Assembly: GCF_002113375.1 (NCBI RefSeq)
Contig: NZ_NEHO01000015.1
Span: forward strand, 1 to 64,000
Direction: 5' to 3'
Length of the DNA: 64,000 bases
DNA from: Pseudomonas sp. R37(2017)
Lineage (GTDB): Bacteria; Pseudomonadota; Gammaproteobacteria; Pseudomonadales; Pseudomonadaceae
Shown here: one piece after another, positions 51,943-61,136 of the stretch
How positions within the stretch are numbered: position 1 is the stretch's first letter
Layout of the letters: the number at the start of each line of letters is the position of its first letter
The notes under the pieces: generated by a model
Databases searched by the model: none
What the model was told of the DNA's origin: nothing
What the model saw: the letters and a program-made list of their open reading frames with translations, nothing else
Position numbers and translations under genes: made by a program

Positions 51943-52923
51943 ATGCAACTCGGGATTATTGGACTGGGCCGCATGGGCGGCAATATTGCACGGCGCCTGA
52001 TGCTCAACGGGCACACCACCGTTGTTTATGACCGCAATACCGCCTTTGTCGAAGCCCTGGCCGCAGAGGGTTCCACCGGCGTCACCGATCTGCCGGCGCT
52101 GGTCGCTGGCCTGGCGAAGCCTCGTGCGGTGTGGGTCATGCTGCCAGCTGGCGCGCCGACCGAAGAAACCATCGACACCCTGAGCACCTTGCTCGAAGCC
52201 GGCGATACCATCATCGACGGCGGCAACACCTTCTATAAGGACGATATTCGCCGGGCCAGGACCCTGGCGGAAAAGGGTCTGCATTACATCGACGTCGGTA
52301 CGTCCGGCGGCGTCTGGGGCCTGGAACGTGGCTACTGCATGATGATCGGCGGCGATACCGAGACCGTCAGGCGTCTTGACCCGCTGTTCGCAACCCTGGC
52401 CCCGGGCCTGGGCGACATCCCGCGCACCAAGGACCGCAAGTCCGACGACGATCGTGCCGAGCGTGGCTACATCCACGCCGGTCCTGCCGGCGCCGGGCAT
52501 TTCGTGAAGATGATCCACAACGGCATCGAGTACGGAATGATGCAGGCCTTTGCCGAAGGCTTCGACATCCTGCAAACCAAAAACAGCGAGAGCCTGCCGC
52601 CAGAGCAGCGTTTTGACCTGAACGTCGCCGACATCGCCGAAGTCTGGCGTCGTGGCAGCGTGGTGTCCTCGTGGCTGCTCGACCTGACGGCCGATGCTTT
52701 GGCCAGCGATCCGAAGCTCGACGGATTCTCCGGGTCGGTGGCTGACAGTGGTGAAGGCCAATGGACCATCGAAGCCGCGATGGAGCAAGCGGTGCCGGTA
52801 CCGGTGCTGTCGAACTCGCTGTTCTCGCGCTACCGTTCCCGTGGGCAGGGCACTTTTGGCGACAAGATTCTCTCGGCCCAGCGCTTCGGCTTCGGCGGTC
52901 ATGTGGAGACCGCGAAAAAATGA
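51943..52923 (+). CDS. gnd: 6-phosphogluconate dehydrogenase, decarboxylating, short (GndA/YqeC) type
   Basis: A 326-residue 6-phosphogluconate dehydrogenase of the short class, about 150 residues shorter than E. coli Gnd and often NAD-preferring. The Rossmann motif is IGLGRMGGNIARRL (residues 5-18); DGGNTFYKDDIRR, VGTSGGVWGLERGYCMMIGG and GPAGAGHFVKMIHNGIEYGM are the substrate and catalytic segments, including the lysine. It yields ribulose-5-phosphate, CO2 and NAD(P)H. Its stop overlaps the zwf start (ATGA), so the two are translationally coupled. Confidence 0.93.
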   Translation: MQLGIIGLGRMGGNIARRLMLNGHTTVVYDRNTAFVEALAAEGSTGVTDLPALVAGLAKPRAVWVMLPAGAPTEETIDTLSTLLEAGDTIIDGGNTFYKDDIRRARTLAEKGLHYIDVGTSGGVWGLERGYCMMIGGDTETVRRLDPLFATLAPGLGDIPRTKDRKSDDDRAERGYIHAGPAGAGHFVKMIHNGIEYGMMQAFAEGFDILQTKNSESLPPEQRFDLNVADIAEVWRRGSVVSSWLLDLTADALASDPKLDGFSGSVADSGEGQWTIEAAMEQAVPVPVLSNSLFSRYRSRGQGTFGDKILSAQRFGFGGHVETAKK

Positions 52924-54434
52924 CCCATGTGATCCGCAGGAAGTCCAAGGCTGAGCCCGCGCCCGCGACGACGCTGTTTCTGTTTGGCGCCCATGGTGAC
53001 CTGGTCAAGCGGCTGTTGGTGCCGGCGCTGTATAACCTCAAGCGCAACGGCCTGCTCGGGGATGGACTGCGGATCATCGGCGTTGACCACAACGCCATCA
53101 GCGATGAAGGCTTTGCGCAAAAGCTCGAAGACTTCATTCGAAACGAGATGGCTGGCAAGGGTGACCACACCCTTGACCCAGCGGTCTGGTCGAAACTGGC
53201 CAAAGGCATCAGCTATGTCCAGGGTGATTTCCTGGACGACAGCACCTATCAAAAGCTGGCGGCGAAAATCGCCGACAGCGGAACCGGCAATGCGGTGTTC
53301 TACCTGGCCACCGCGCCGCGTTTCTTCAGTGAAGTGGCACGCCGTCTGGGTGCCGCCGGCTTGCTGGAAGAAACCCCCGAGGCGTTCAGGAGGGTGGTGA
53401 TCGAAAAGCCCTTCGGCTCCGACCTGCAAACGGCCGAGGCCTTGAATGCCTGCCTGCTCAAGGTGATGACGGAAAAACAGATCTACCGGATCGATCACTA
53501 TCTGGGCAAGGAAACGGTACAGAACATTCTGGTTAGCCGTTTTTCCAACAGCCTGTTCGAAGCGTTCTGGAACAATCACTACATCGACCACGTGCAGATC
53601 ACCGCCGCCGAAACCGTCGGGGTGGAAACCCGTGGCAGTTTTTATGAGCACACCGGCGCGTTGCGGGACATGGTGCCCAATCACCTGTTCCAGCTGCTGG
53701 CGATGGTGGCGATGGAGCCTCCCGCCGCGTTTGGCGCCGATGCGGTGCGCGGGGAGAAAGCCAAGGTCATCGGCGCGATCAGGCCCTGGACGGTCGAGGA
53801 GGCCCGCGCCAACTCGGTGCGCGGTCAATACGCCGCGGGTCAAATCGACGGCAAGGCACTGCCGGGCTATCGCCAGGAAGACAGGGTCGCACCCGACAGC
53901 AAAACCGAAACCTATGTGGCCCTCAAGGTCATGATCGACAACTGGCGTTGGGTCGGGGTGCCGTTCTACCTGCGTACCGGCAAGCGCATGAGTGTGCGTG
54001 ACACCGAGATCGTCATCTGTTTCAAGCCGGCGCCCTATGCGCAGTTCCGCGATACCGAGGTCGACGAATTGCAGCCGACCTATCTGCGGATTCAGATCCA
54101 GCCGAACGAAGGCATGTGGTTCGACCTGTTGGCCAAGCGCCCTGGTCAGGCCCTGAAGATGGATAACATCGAATTGGGGTTTGCCTACAAGGACTTCTTC
54201 GAGATGCAGCCGTCCACCGGCTACGAGACCCTGATCTATGATTGCCTGACGGGCGACCAGACGCTGTTCCAGCGCGCTGACAACATCGAAAACGGTTGGC
54301 GCGCCGTACAGCCGTTCCTGGATGCCTGGCAGCAGGATTCCAGCGTGCAGAGCTATTTCGCCGGGGAAAACGGCCCCAAGGCCGGCGAAGAGCTGCTCAC
54401 CCGTGACGGCCGCGTCTGGCACCGTCTTGGATGA
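52920..54434 (+). CDS. zwf: Glucose-6-phosphate 1-dehydrogenase
   Basis: A 504-residue enzyme that oxidises glucose-6-phosphate to 6-phosphogluconolactone. The nucleotide loop is FGAHGDLVKRLL (residues 22-33), the signature RIDHYLGKETVQN (about 183) carries the catalytic His and Lys, and GVPFYLRTGKRM is the second phosphate/NADP segment. ATG 52920 overlaps the gnd stop by four bases. Because pseudomonads usually also have zwf beside hexR, pgl and eda, this gnd-linked copy is probably a second isozyme; no 6-phosphogluconolactonase gene follows here. Confidence 0.94.
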   Translation: MTHVIRRKSKAEPAPATTLFLFGAHGDLVKRLLVPALYNLKRNGLLGDGLRIIGVDHNAISDEGFAQKLEDFIRNEMAGKGDHTLDPAVWSKLAKGISYVQGDFLDDSTYQKLAAKIADSGTGNAVFYLATAPRFFSEVARRLGAAGLLEETPEAFRRVVIEKPFGSDLQTAEALNACLLKVMTEKQIYRIDHYLGKETVQNILVSRFSNSLFEAFWNNHYIDHVQITAAETVGVETRGSFYEHTGALRDMVPNHLFQLLAMVAMEPPAAFGADAVRGEKAKVIGAIRPWTVEEARANSVRGQYAAGQIDGKALPGYRQEDRVAPDSKTETYVALKVMIDNWRWVGVPFYLRTGKRMSVRDTEIVICFKPAPYAQFRDTEVDELQPTYLRIQIQPNEGMWFDLLAKRPGQALKMDNIELGFAYKDFFEMQPSTGYETLIYDCLTGDQTLFQRADNIENGWRAVQPFLDAWQQDSSVQSYFAGENGPKAGEELLTRDGRVWHRLG

Positions 54435-54483
54435 ACGAATCCTCCCTCTCCAACAACGCATAAACCTTGTGGGAGCGAGCTTT

Positions 54484-54616
54484 TGTGGCGAGGGGGCTTG
54501 CTCCCGTTGGGCTGCGAAGCAGCCGCAATTTCATCGTACGGGGAGTACCTGATACACCGCTGTTGCAGGTTTTGGGGCCGCTGCGCAGCCCAACGGGAGC
54601 AAGCTCCCTCGCCACA
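54484..54616. repeat. Large inverted repeat of a second REP class
   Basis: TGTGGCGAGGGGGCTTGCTC...AGCAGCC at 54484-54524 faces its near-perfect inverse at 54576-54616. The sequence (GGGGCTTGCTCCCGTTGGGC) differs from the other REPs in the window. It separates zwf from the converging nhaB. Confidence 0.88.
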
Positions 54617-54630
54617 AAGGGGCGGCGGTG

Positions 54631-56133
54631 TCAGAGCCAGTAACTCACCGCATACCACCCCAGCACACCCATCACCACGGTGTATGGCAGCGCCATCCAG
54701 ACCATCCGCCCGTAAGACAGACGCACCAGCGGCGCGATCGCGGAGGTCAGCAAGAACAGAAATGCCGCCTGGCCGTTGGGTGTCGCCACGCTTGGCAGGT
54801 TGGTGCCGGTGTTGATCGCAATGGCCAGCGTCTCGAAATGCTCCCGGGTCATCTCGCCCGCCAGGAATGCGCGCTTCACTTCGGTGATGTAAATGGTTGC
54901 CACGAACACGTTGTCGCTAATGGCGGACAGCAGGCCGTTGGCAATGAACAGCATGCCTGGCTGTCGATCCGCCGGCAGCGTCAGCACCCAGCGGATCAGT
55001 GGCGCGAACAGTTGCTGATCGTGAATCACCGCGACCACGGCGAAAAACACCACCAGCAATGCGGTAAACGGCATGGCGTCCTTGAATGCGGTGCCGAGTC
55101 GGTGTTCATCGGTGATGCCGGTAAACGCGGTGATCAACACGATCACCATCAAGCCGATCAAGCCCACTTCGGCAATGTGGAACGCCAGCCCGACAATCAG
55201 AATCAATGCAGCGACGCCTTGCACAAGAAGCGCGGCACGCTGGCGAGTGCTCCGTTCGGCATCGTCTTCGGCGGCGTAGTTGGCCAGTACCGCGCGGACG
55301 TTATCCGGCAGCAGCGTGCCGTATCCGAACCCGCGCAGTTTTTCCAGCAGGACGCAGGTGAGCAGCCCGGCAACCAGTACCGGCAGGGATACCGGCGCAA
55401 CCTGGGTAAAGAACTCGGAGAAGTGCCAGCCCATTTCATGGCCGATCAGCAGGTTCTGCGGTTCGCCGACCAGTGTGCAGACACCGCCCAATGCGGTGCC
55501 CACGGCACCGTGCATCAGCAGGCTGCGCAGAAAGGCGCGGAACTGTTCGAGATCGCCCTGATGCAGGGTCGGCAGATGTTTGTCGTCGCTGTACTCGCTG
55601 TCCTGGCGCGGATCGTTACCCGAGGCGACGCGGTGATACACCGAGTAGAAGCCGACGGCGGCACTGATAATCACCGCCGTCACGGTCAAGGCATCGAGGA
55701 ACGCCGACAGAAAGGCCGACAAAAAGCAGAACATCAGCGCCAGCAGGGCCTTGGAGCGAACCCCGAGCAGCAGGCGCGAAAACAGGTACAACAGCAAGTC
55801 CTTCATGAAATAGATCCCGGCCACCATGAACATCAGCAGCAGGATCACCGGGAAGTTGTGTTGCAACTCGTCGTACAGCGCCTGGGGCGTGGTCATCTTC
55901 AGCAGCAGGGCTTCAATCAACAACAGGCCGCCGGGCATCAGCGGATAACACTTGAGCGCCATGGCCAGGGTAAAGATGAACTCCAATACCAGCAGCCAGC
56001 CAGCGGCCACAGGGCCCAGTGTCCACAGCACCAGGGCATTGAGAATCAGAAAGCCGACGATGCAGGCCTTGTACCAGCGGGGCGAGTTCCCGAGAAAGTT
56101 GTGCGCGAACGCCTGGGCCATTGAACCGGACAT
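54631..56133 (-). CDS. nhaB: Na+/H+ antiporter NhaB
   Basis: A 500-residue membrane protein with about 11 hydrophobic segments and the NhaB start (AFAHNFLGNSPRWYKACIVG). Conserved parts include MFMVAGIYFMKDLLLYLFSR, SAFLDALTVTAVIISAAVGF (membrane-embedded Asp) and TLVGEPQNLLIGHEMGWHF. It exports sodium in exchange for protons, important at alkaline pH or high salt. GGAG lies six bases before ATG 56133. It is a single-gene unit and ends near a REP. Confidence 0.94.
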   Translation of the reverse strand: MSGSMAQAFAHNFLGNSPRWYKACIVGFLILNALVLWTLGPVAAGWLLVLEFIFTLAMALKCYPLMPGGLLLIEALLLKMTTPQALYDELQHNFPVILLLMFMVAGIYFMKDLLLYLFSRLLLGVRSKALLALMFCFLSAFLSAFLDALTVTAVIISAAVGFYSVYHRVASGNDPRQDSEYSDDKHLPTLHQGDLEQFRAFLRSLLMHGAVGTALGGVCTLVGEPQNLLIGHEMGWHFSEFFTQVAPVSLPVLVAGLLTCVLLEKLRGFGYGTLLPDNVRAVLANYAAEDDAERSTRQRAALLVQGVAALILIVGLAFHIAEVGLIGLMVIVLITAFTGITDEHRLGTAFKDAMPFTALLVVFFAVVAVIHDQQLFAPLIRWVLTLPADRQPGMLFIANGLLSAISDNVFVATIYITEVKRAFLAGEMTREHFETLAIAINTGTNLPSVATPNGQAAFLFLLTSAIAPLVRLSYGRMVWMALPYTVVMGVLGWYAVSYWL

Positions 56134-56208
56134 CGGCTGCTCCTTGTTTTAAGAAGCGCGCAACTTGCCGTAAGCGGGCGAGAAGATCAAGCGCGGGGAT
56201 GCAACGGT

Positions 56209-57498
56209 TCAGCCCAGATATCGCGCGACAATTGCCTTGTAATTCCCTTGCAGCGAATAGCCGCCTACGACGATGTTTCCATCGGTCTGCGCCGCGACAC
56301 AGGTGGCCGTATCCAGGCTGGGGCCGAGGCGGCTACGCGTAAACCCGCAGCCTGTGCCGAAACGGCAATCGAGATGGCCGTCGGCCAGGTACCGCCCGAC
56401 AATGAAGTCTGCCTCAACGCCGCCGATGGTTGCGCCCGCCATGAGCACACGGCCATCGGGCTGCAGATGCGCGGCATTCCACTGGCAGCCACTGTGGCCT
56501 ATAGACAGGCGTTGTGGCTTGCCGCCGTTGCAGTGCTTGTCGGGGCGACCGTTGCTGTGCATTTTGTAGGTCAGGCAATGCATCGGTTCGTGGCTGCTGC
56601 CCACACACAGGATATCGCCATTGAGTTGCTGGACCACTTGACGGACCTGAGCACCAAGCCCTTGCGCCTTGAAGGTCATGAACCCATCCACGGCAAAACT
56701 GTCGTCGAGGCGGCCATCAGCCAGGTAGCGTGCCAGCAAGCCTTCCTCGGGGAAGTTGATCGATCCACCCACCAGAATCCGACCGTCGCGTTGTACCGTC
56801 AGGCTGCTGAGCCAGGTGTTCGTCAATAGGTGTCTGACCACGACAAAACCGCGGTCATTGAACGAACAGTCCAGTGAGCCTTCGACATCCAGTCGTATCA
56901 ACAGGCCGACGTGATCGGCCAGTTCGTAGTGATGATTGGCCAGGATCAGGATCCGGCCGTCTTGTTGTATGTCCACATCGCAGGCTTCCGCGCCTGGCAC
57001 ACCGGGTGGCAGCCAGAGATCGCGTATGCCCAGGGACAGGCCGCCAGGCAAGCGCACGACCCGGCGGCCGTTGTCGCCAAAGCGTTGAACCAGGTGCCCC
57101 TCTTGATCGAACAATGCCAGAGCAGGGAGCGTACGATGGGCGTTTTCGTATTGCAGACCGGCCAACAGGATATTGCCGTCGGGCATGACCAGTACCTTGG
57201 CGCCCATGGCTTCGAAGCCCGATTCGAATTGCCCGATGACGCTGCCTTGTTTGCCAAACGCGAGGTCTGCCGAACCATCCTCCAGCAAACGGGCCAGGCC
57301 GAAGCGGCTGCCTTCGGCCGTGGTGATCTTGGCCGCCACCAGCAAACGGCCCTGGGCATCGATCGCAATGTCGTTGGTCATGCTGTAAAGGCTGTCGGCG
57401 AAATACACCTGGGTTTTGCCTTGGGCGGCAAACGTCGTATCGAGCGCGCCAGCAGTTTTCCGGGTGGGAGAGTAGGCAATAGCGGACTGGATTGGCAT
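56209..57498 (-). CDS. Delta-60 repeat (beta-propeller-like) protein
   Basis: A 429-residue protein built of about seven units of 50-60 residues, each of the form D-x-x-G-R-I/L-L-V-A-G followed by GLARLLEDGSADLAFG-like endings: for example QDGRILILANHHYE, RDGRILVGGSINF, PDGRVLMAGATIGG and TDGNIVVGGYSLQG. This matches delta-60 repeat proteins, expected to fold as beta-propellers. There is no signal peptide, so a cytoplasmic location or non-classical secretion is implied. A very strong ribosome site (AAGGAGGT) precedes ATG 57498. Function unknown; it is transcribed alone. Confidence 0.82.
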   Translation of the reverse strand: MPIQSAIAYSPTRKTAGALDTTFAAQGKTQVYFADSLYSMTNDIAIDAQGRLLVAAKITTAEGSRFGLARLLEDGSADLAFGKQGSVIGQFESGFEAMGAKVLVMPDGNILLAGLQYENAHRTLPALALFDQEGHLVQRFGDNGRRVVRLPGGLSLGIRDLWLPPGVPGAEACDVDIQQDGRILILANHHYELADHVGLLIRLDVEGSLDCSFNDRGFVVVRHLLTNTWLSSLTVQRDGRILVGGSINFPEEGLLARYLADGRLDDSFAVDGFMTFKAQGLGAQVRQVVQQLNGDILCVGSSHEPMHCLTYKMHSNGRPDKHCNGGKPQRLSIGHSGCQWNAAHLQPDGRVLMAGATIGGVEADFIVGRYLADGHLDCRFGTGCGFTRSRLGPSLDTATCVAAQTDGNIVVGGYSLQGNYKAIVARYLG

Positions 57499-57752
57499 GA
57501 ACCGCACCTCCTTGCGAGTCGTCCTGATCCGGAAGTTGGGGTGGCGACTGTGTAGGGAGAATATTCAATCCCTGAATGGGGAGTTGCACAACTGTGATAA
57601 CTAACGGACGGAGAGTCGCTGTGTGCCACAACAGTGTCTTTTCGAACCAATGGCAAGCCTGCAAAGTATCGGTTGCACAAAAGTTCGAACTAACTGAGAA
57701 ATGAGTGCAAATGGGCCAGAGCGGGCAGCCCAACTAAAAGCGGGGGGAGGGC

Positions 57753-57776
57753 GCGGATTACCCCGGAGTAATCCGC
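57753..57776. other. Perfect stem-loop between two minus-strand genes
   Basis: GCGGATTAC and GTAATCCGC pair perfectly (9 bp) around a 6-base loop. It lies just past the stop of the 88-residue protein gene. There is no T tract after it in that direction, so it may stabilise RNA or end transcription weakly. The remaining sequence from 57499 to 57752 shows nothing else I can name apart from the promoter region of the propeller gene. Confidence 0.5.
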
Positions 57777-57783
57777 AAAACGA

Positions 57784-58050
57784 TTAGTGCGGCATCGACC
57801 ATGACTGCAGTGTGTAACCTTCCTCGCTCAATTCGGCGCGGGCCTGTTCCAGCAGCAGTTCGAGTTGTGCAGGATCGGAATAAGCGCTGCTTGGGATCTG
57901 CTTGCGGCCAATGCTGGTGCTGGTACGGTCGATAACGGTCAGGCTGAGTTCGCCATTGCCGTCTTGTGGAGCCCAGGCCACGCATTTGAATGGTTTAAAC
58001 GCGCGGTCGGCAATCAGAAGTGCTTCGTTGATACGCAGCGGGGCGTTCAT
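57784..58050 (-). CDS. Small conserved protein of unknown function (88 aa)
   Basis: An 88-residue soluble protein with a beta-rich centre (AFKPFKCVAWAPQDGNGELS, then LTVIDRT) and a helical second half (SDPAQLELLLEQARAELSEE). A weak purine-rich ribosome site (AGAGAAGA) lies before ATG 58050. No signal or membrane segment. Not recognised. It diverges from the VpsR-like regulator, sharing a 342-base AT-rich region. Confidence 0.68.
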   Translation of the reverse strand: MNAPLRINEALLIADRAFKPFKCVAWAPQDGNGELSLTVIDRTSTSIGRKQIPSSAYSDPAQLELLLEQARAELSEEGYTLQSWSMPH

Positions 58051-58392
58051 AGGGTCTTCTCTCTGTATGCCCAATCAAGTGACAGGCCGTCGGTTGGGCT
58101 TACCGTTCGGCTGGTTACTTGTACTGATGCCCGCAGGCGGGGGTTGGGTCACACATAATCAAAAGAAATTTTCACTTTATTTCATATGCTCAAGAATGAA
58201 CTGCGCCTTGAAAGCTGAATGAAAGGAAAGGGTCGATAGGTAACTATCAAAAGCGCTTCTTATAACTGGTTTGAAAACAACCCTATAGTCAAACGGTACA
58301 AGGACTTGTCAAATTCTTGCTAACGTTACAGTCAGGTCCGCCAAACGACTGTTTTTAATAAATTTTCTTAAATTTGGCGCCAAGGAACAGTC
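58051..58392. other. AT-rich divergent promoter region
   Basis: The 342 bases between the 88-residue protein gene and the VpsR-like activator gene are AT-rich from about 58160 on. The activator has a good ribosome site (AAGGAA, 58383-58388). I cannot identify a -24/-12 promoter or an operator with confidence; no REP is present. Confidence 0.5.
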
Positions 58393-59718
58393 ATGAGTGA
58401 TACGCCTGTTTCACGACGTCTATTAGTGGTGGACCCTTGTGACGATTGTTATCGTCTGCTCCCTGGATTGCGCTCTATCGGTTGGGACGTGGATAGCTGC
58501 ATGTTGGAGCATGCCGCGGACCGAACCTGTGACGTGGGCTTGTTGCGTTTGCAGCCAGTTCATCTTGAACACCCCGAAGCCGTCAAGGAATTGATCAGCC
58601 GCAGTGGCGCCGAGTGGATTGCCGTACTCAATAAGGAAACGCTGCGGCTGCAAAATGTCGGCGACTTTGTCTGTGAATGGTTTTTCGACTTTCATACCTT
58701 GCCATTCGATGTGTCCCGGGTTCAGGTAACGCTTGGCCGGGCTTTTGGCATGGTGCGGTTGCGCGGGCAGGGTACGGTCCATGTCGACCAGTCCGAGCAT
58801 GAATTACTGGGCGACAGCAAACCTATCCGTGAACTGCGAAAACTGTTGAGCAAACTGGCTCCGACCGAATCTGCAGTGTTGATTCGCGGCGAAAGCGGGA
58901 CTGGCAAAGAGCTGGTCGCGCGCACCCTGCATCGCCAGTCCCTGCGTCACAGCAAACCCTTTATTGCGATCAATTGCGGTGCGATTCCCGAACACTTGAT
59001 CCAGTCCGAGCTGTTTGGTCATGAGAAAGGCGCATTTACCGGCGCACACCAACGCAAGATCGGACGGATCGAAGCCGCCAACGGTGGCACTCTCTTTCTC
59101 GACGAGATCGGCGACCTGCCACTGGAGTTACAGGCCAATCTGTTGCGATTCCTCCAGGAAAAACACATCGAGCGAGTGGGCGGCAGTCAGCCGATTGCGG
59201 TAGATGTGCGGATTCTGGCGGCAACGAATGTCGATCTTGAAGCCGCTATCGAGAAGAAACGCTTCCGCGAAGATTTGTATTATCGTCTGAACGTACTGCA
59301 GGTGGTGACCGTTCCGCTGCGCGAGCGCCATGGTGACCTGTCGATGCTGGCCAACCACTTCTCTCATTTCTACAGCCGTGAAACCGGTCGTCGCCCACGC
59401 AGTTTCAGCGAAGATGCCTTGATAGCCATGGGCAAACACGACTGGCCAGGCAATGTTCGTGAACTGGCCAATCGCGTTCGTCGCGGGCTGGTGTTGGCCG
59501 AAGGCCGGCAGATCGAGGCCCGGGATCTGGGGTTGATCAGTCAGCACACCATCACTGCGCCAATGGGCACCCTCGAAGAATACAAGTCCCGGGCCGAACG
59601 CCAGGCGTTGTGCGATGTATTGAACCGCCACAGCGATAATCTGAGTGTCGCCGCCAAGGTCTTGGGTGTGTCGCGACCGACCTTCTACCGGTTGCTGCAC
59701 AAGCACCAGATTCGCTGA
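58393..59718 (+). CDS. VpsR-like sigma-54-dependent activator
   Basis: A 441-residue enhancer-binding protein. The N-terminal domain (residues 1-125: RRLLVVDPCDDCYRLLPGL, SGAEWIAVLNKETLRLQNVG, WFFDFHTLPFDVSRVQVTLG) resembles, from memory, the N-domain of Vibrio cholerae VpsR rather than a normal receiver. The AAA+ domain has Walker A GESGTGKE (166-173), GAFTGA (213-218, sigma-54 contact) and Walker B GGTLFLDEIGD; the Fis-type helix-turn-helix is LSVAAKVLGVSRPTFYRLLH near the end. VpsR governs biofilm matrix genes and responds to cyclic-di-GMP. This gene converges with the fap amyloid operon, which suggests, without proof, a matrix-control role. Confidence 0.85.
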   Translation: MSDTPVSRRLLVVDPCDDCYRLLPGLRSIGWDVDSCMLEHAADRTCDVGLLRLQPVHLEHPEAVKELISRSGAEWIAVLNKETLRLQNVGDFVCEWFFDFHTLPFDVSRVQVTLGRAFGMVRLRGQGTVHVDQSEHELLGDSKPIRELRKLLSKLAPTESAVLIRGESGTGKELVARTLHRQSLRHSKPFIAINCGAIPEHLIQSELFGHEKGAFTGAHQRKIGRIEAANGGTLFLDEIGDLPLELQANLLRFLQEKHIERVGGSQPIAVDVRILAATNVDLEAAIEKKRFREDLYYRLNVLQVVTVPLRERHGDLSMLANHFSHFYSRETGRRPRSFSEDALIAMGKHDWPGNVRELANRVRRGLVLAEGRQIEARDLGLISQHTITAPMGTLEEYKSRAERQALCDVLNRHSDNLSVAAKVLGVSRPTFYRLLHKHQIR

Positions 59719-59776
59719 TTCCCAACCTCGTTCGAAAAGCCCGCTGCGATGAAAGTTGCCGGTTTTTTTGTCTGGA

Positions 59777-61090
59777 TCAGAAGTAGTAAGGGAATTTCAG
59801 GCTGAACTGGAAGTCCGGGGCATCGTCCGTCATGCCGATGGACAGGTTGGGGACGATGGTCAGATTGTCGGTGGCCGCAATGGTCATGCCGATGTTGAAG
59901 TAACCGGCGTTGGCATCGCTGTTCACCACCGATTGCCAATCTCCGCCATCTTCCTTGAGCTTGCTTTTGCGTTGCACCAGGTCAGAGAACGAGAACGACA
60001 TACTCATCTTTTCGTTCAAGGCGAACGCAATGCCGGCACCGATCTGGAAACTGTCGCCAATGCGTACCTTGCCCGGTGTCTTGACTGCTGGATTGGAGCT
60101 GATGTCGTCGAAAGAGTCTTCCAGGTTATGGGTGTAGGACAGGCTGCCGAACAGCACCGCCGGATCGAACGTCTTGACCAGAGAGATCCCCGGCGTAATC
60201 GACCAGACGCCGTTACCGGTTGGCAAGGACTCAGGCACGGCGAGATTGGAGTTGTCGGCCGCCCGAATGAGCTTGATGCCGAACGGGTCTTTGCCTGTCG
60301 GTGCCTTGACGCGCAAGGTCACCACGGCATCCGGGGTGGTGGCCGATTCGTCGAGGAATTTGTAGGCGATACCGAAGTTGACGTCGCCAATGGCCGGGTC
60401 TTCCTTGACGGTATCTTCGGTCGTGACGTTTGCCGTGCCGTTACTGCCGCCACCGGACTGGTACGTGGATTGACGGTAGACCACCGGCACGTTCAGGTCG
60501 AACTGCCAGCGATTGTCGAAGTTGTAGCGACCGGTGAGGTCGAGAGTCCAGGTGTCGGCCTTGATCCGGTCCAGGTTGATGGCACCGAGAAAGATCGAGT
60601 CCAGTGCGAGAAAACCGTTGAGGATCAATTGGCGAGTATCGTACCGGGAGTAGGTAATTCCGGTTTCGAAGCTGAACTTGCCACCGCCGAAGAATCCGCT
60701 GGCCTCGTCATACAGGTTTGAAACGCTTTGCGCCGGTTGCGAGCCATCGGCCAGAGATTGTCCATAAGAGCTGCCGCTGCCACCGGCAGCGCCACCTGAA
60801 GCCGCCGCGGCACCGGTGCCGGTGCCGGTAGCGACGTTTGGATTGCCCTTGAGGTCCGCTGGTGACTTGGCCAGGCGTTTGGGCGGCGGCGCAGCGGACT
60901 GGTCTTCGACCTGGCGGACCCGTTGCTCGAGAACCGCCATGGCTTTTTGTTGTACTTCGTATCGTTGTTTCAGCTCCAGTAGCTCTTGTTTGAGTGCCTC
61001 CAGTTCCGGGTCAGGAGCTGCCTGCAACGTCGTCGCCGAAAGTAGGGTACTCAAGCATACGACTGCACGCAGTGATACTGATTGGTACAT
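59777..61090 (-). CDS. fapF: Functional amyloid export pore FapF
   Basis: A 437-residue outer membrane protein. Signal peptide (cut after TTLQA), an N-terminal coiled coil (PDPELEALKQELLELKQRYE, to about residue 65), a low-complexity Gly/Ala/Thr linker (about 85-110) and a beta-barrel from about 135 ending in the terminal Phe of FPYYF. This is the FapF layout: a trimeric barrel that lets FapB, FapC and FapE out, with the coiled coil gating it. Last gene of the operon, 46 bases after fapE. Confidence 0.93.
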   Translation of the reverse strand: MYQSVSLRAVVCLSTLLSATTLQAAPDPELEALKQELLELKQRYEVQQKAMAVLEQRVRQVEDQSAAPPPKRLAKSPADLKGNPNVATGTGTGAAAASGGAAGGSGSSYGQSLADGSQPAQSVSNLYDEASGFFGGGKFSFETGITYSRYDTRQLILNGFLALDSIFLGAINLDRIKADTWTLDLTGRYNFDNRWQFDLNVPVVYRQSTYQSGGGSNGTANVTTEDTVKEDPAIGDVNFGIAYKFLDESATTPDAVVTLRVKAPTGKDPFGIKLIRAADNSNLAVPESLPTGNGVWSITPGISLVKTFDPAVLFGSLSYTHNLEDSFDDISSNPAVKTPGKVRIGDSFQIGAGIAFALNEKMSMSFSFSDLVQRKSKLKEDGGDWQSVVNSDANAGYFNIGMTIAATDNLTIVPNLSIGMTDDAPDFQFSLKFPYYF

Positions 61091-61136
61091 GAAATATGCC
61101 GCCCATTTGTGCCCAACGGTCGTAACTCAGCGTAGT

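Noticed and set aside
2721..54616. Recurrent short palindromes that might suggest a CRISPR array
   Set aside because: They are scattered singly or as inverted pairs between genes, without regular spacers; they are REPs.
57753..57776. Stem-loop as rho-independent terminator
   Set aside because: The T-like run is on the wrong side for the upstream gene, so it is recorded only as a structure.
59731..59772. Hairpin plus T run after the VpsR-like gene
   Set aside because: A T tract (TTTTTTT) is present but the preceding stem has several mismatches; too weak to call.
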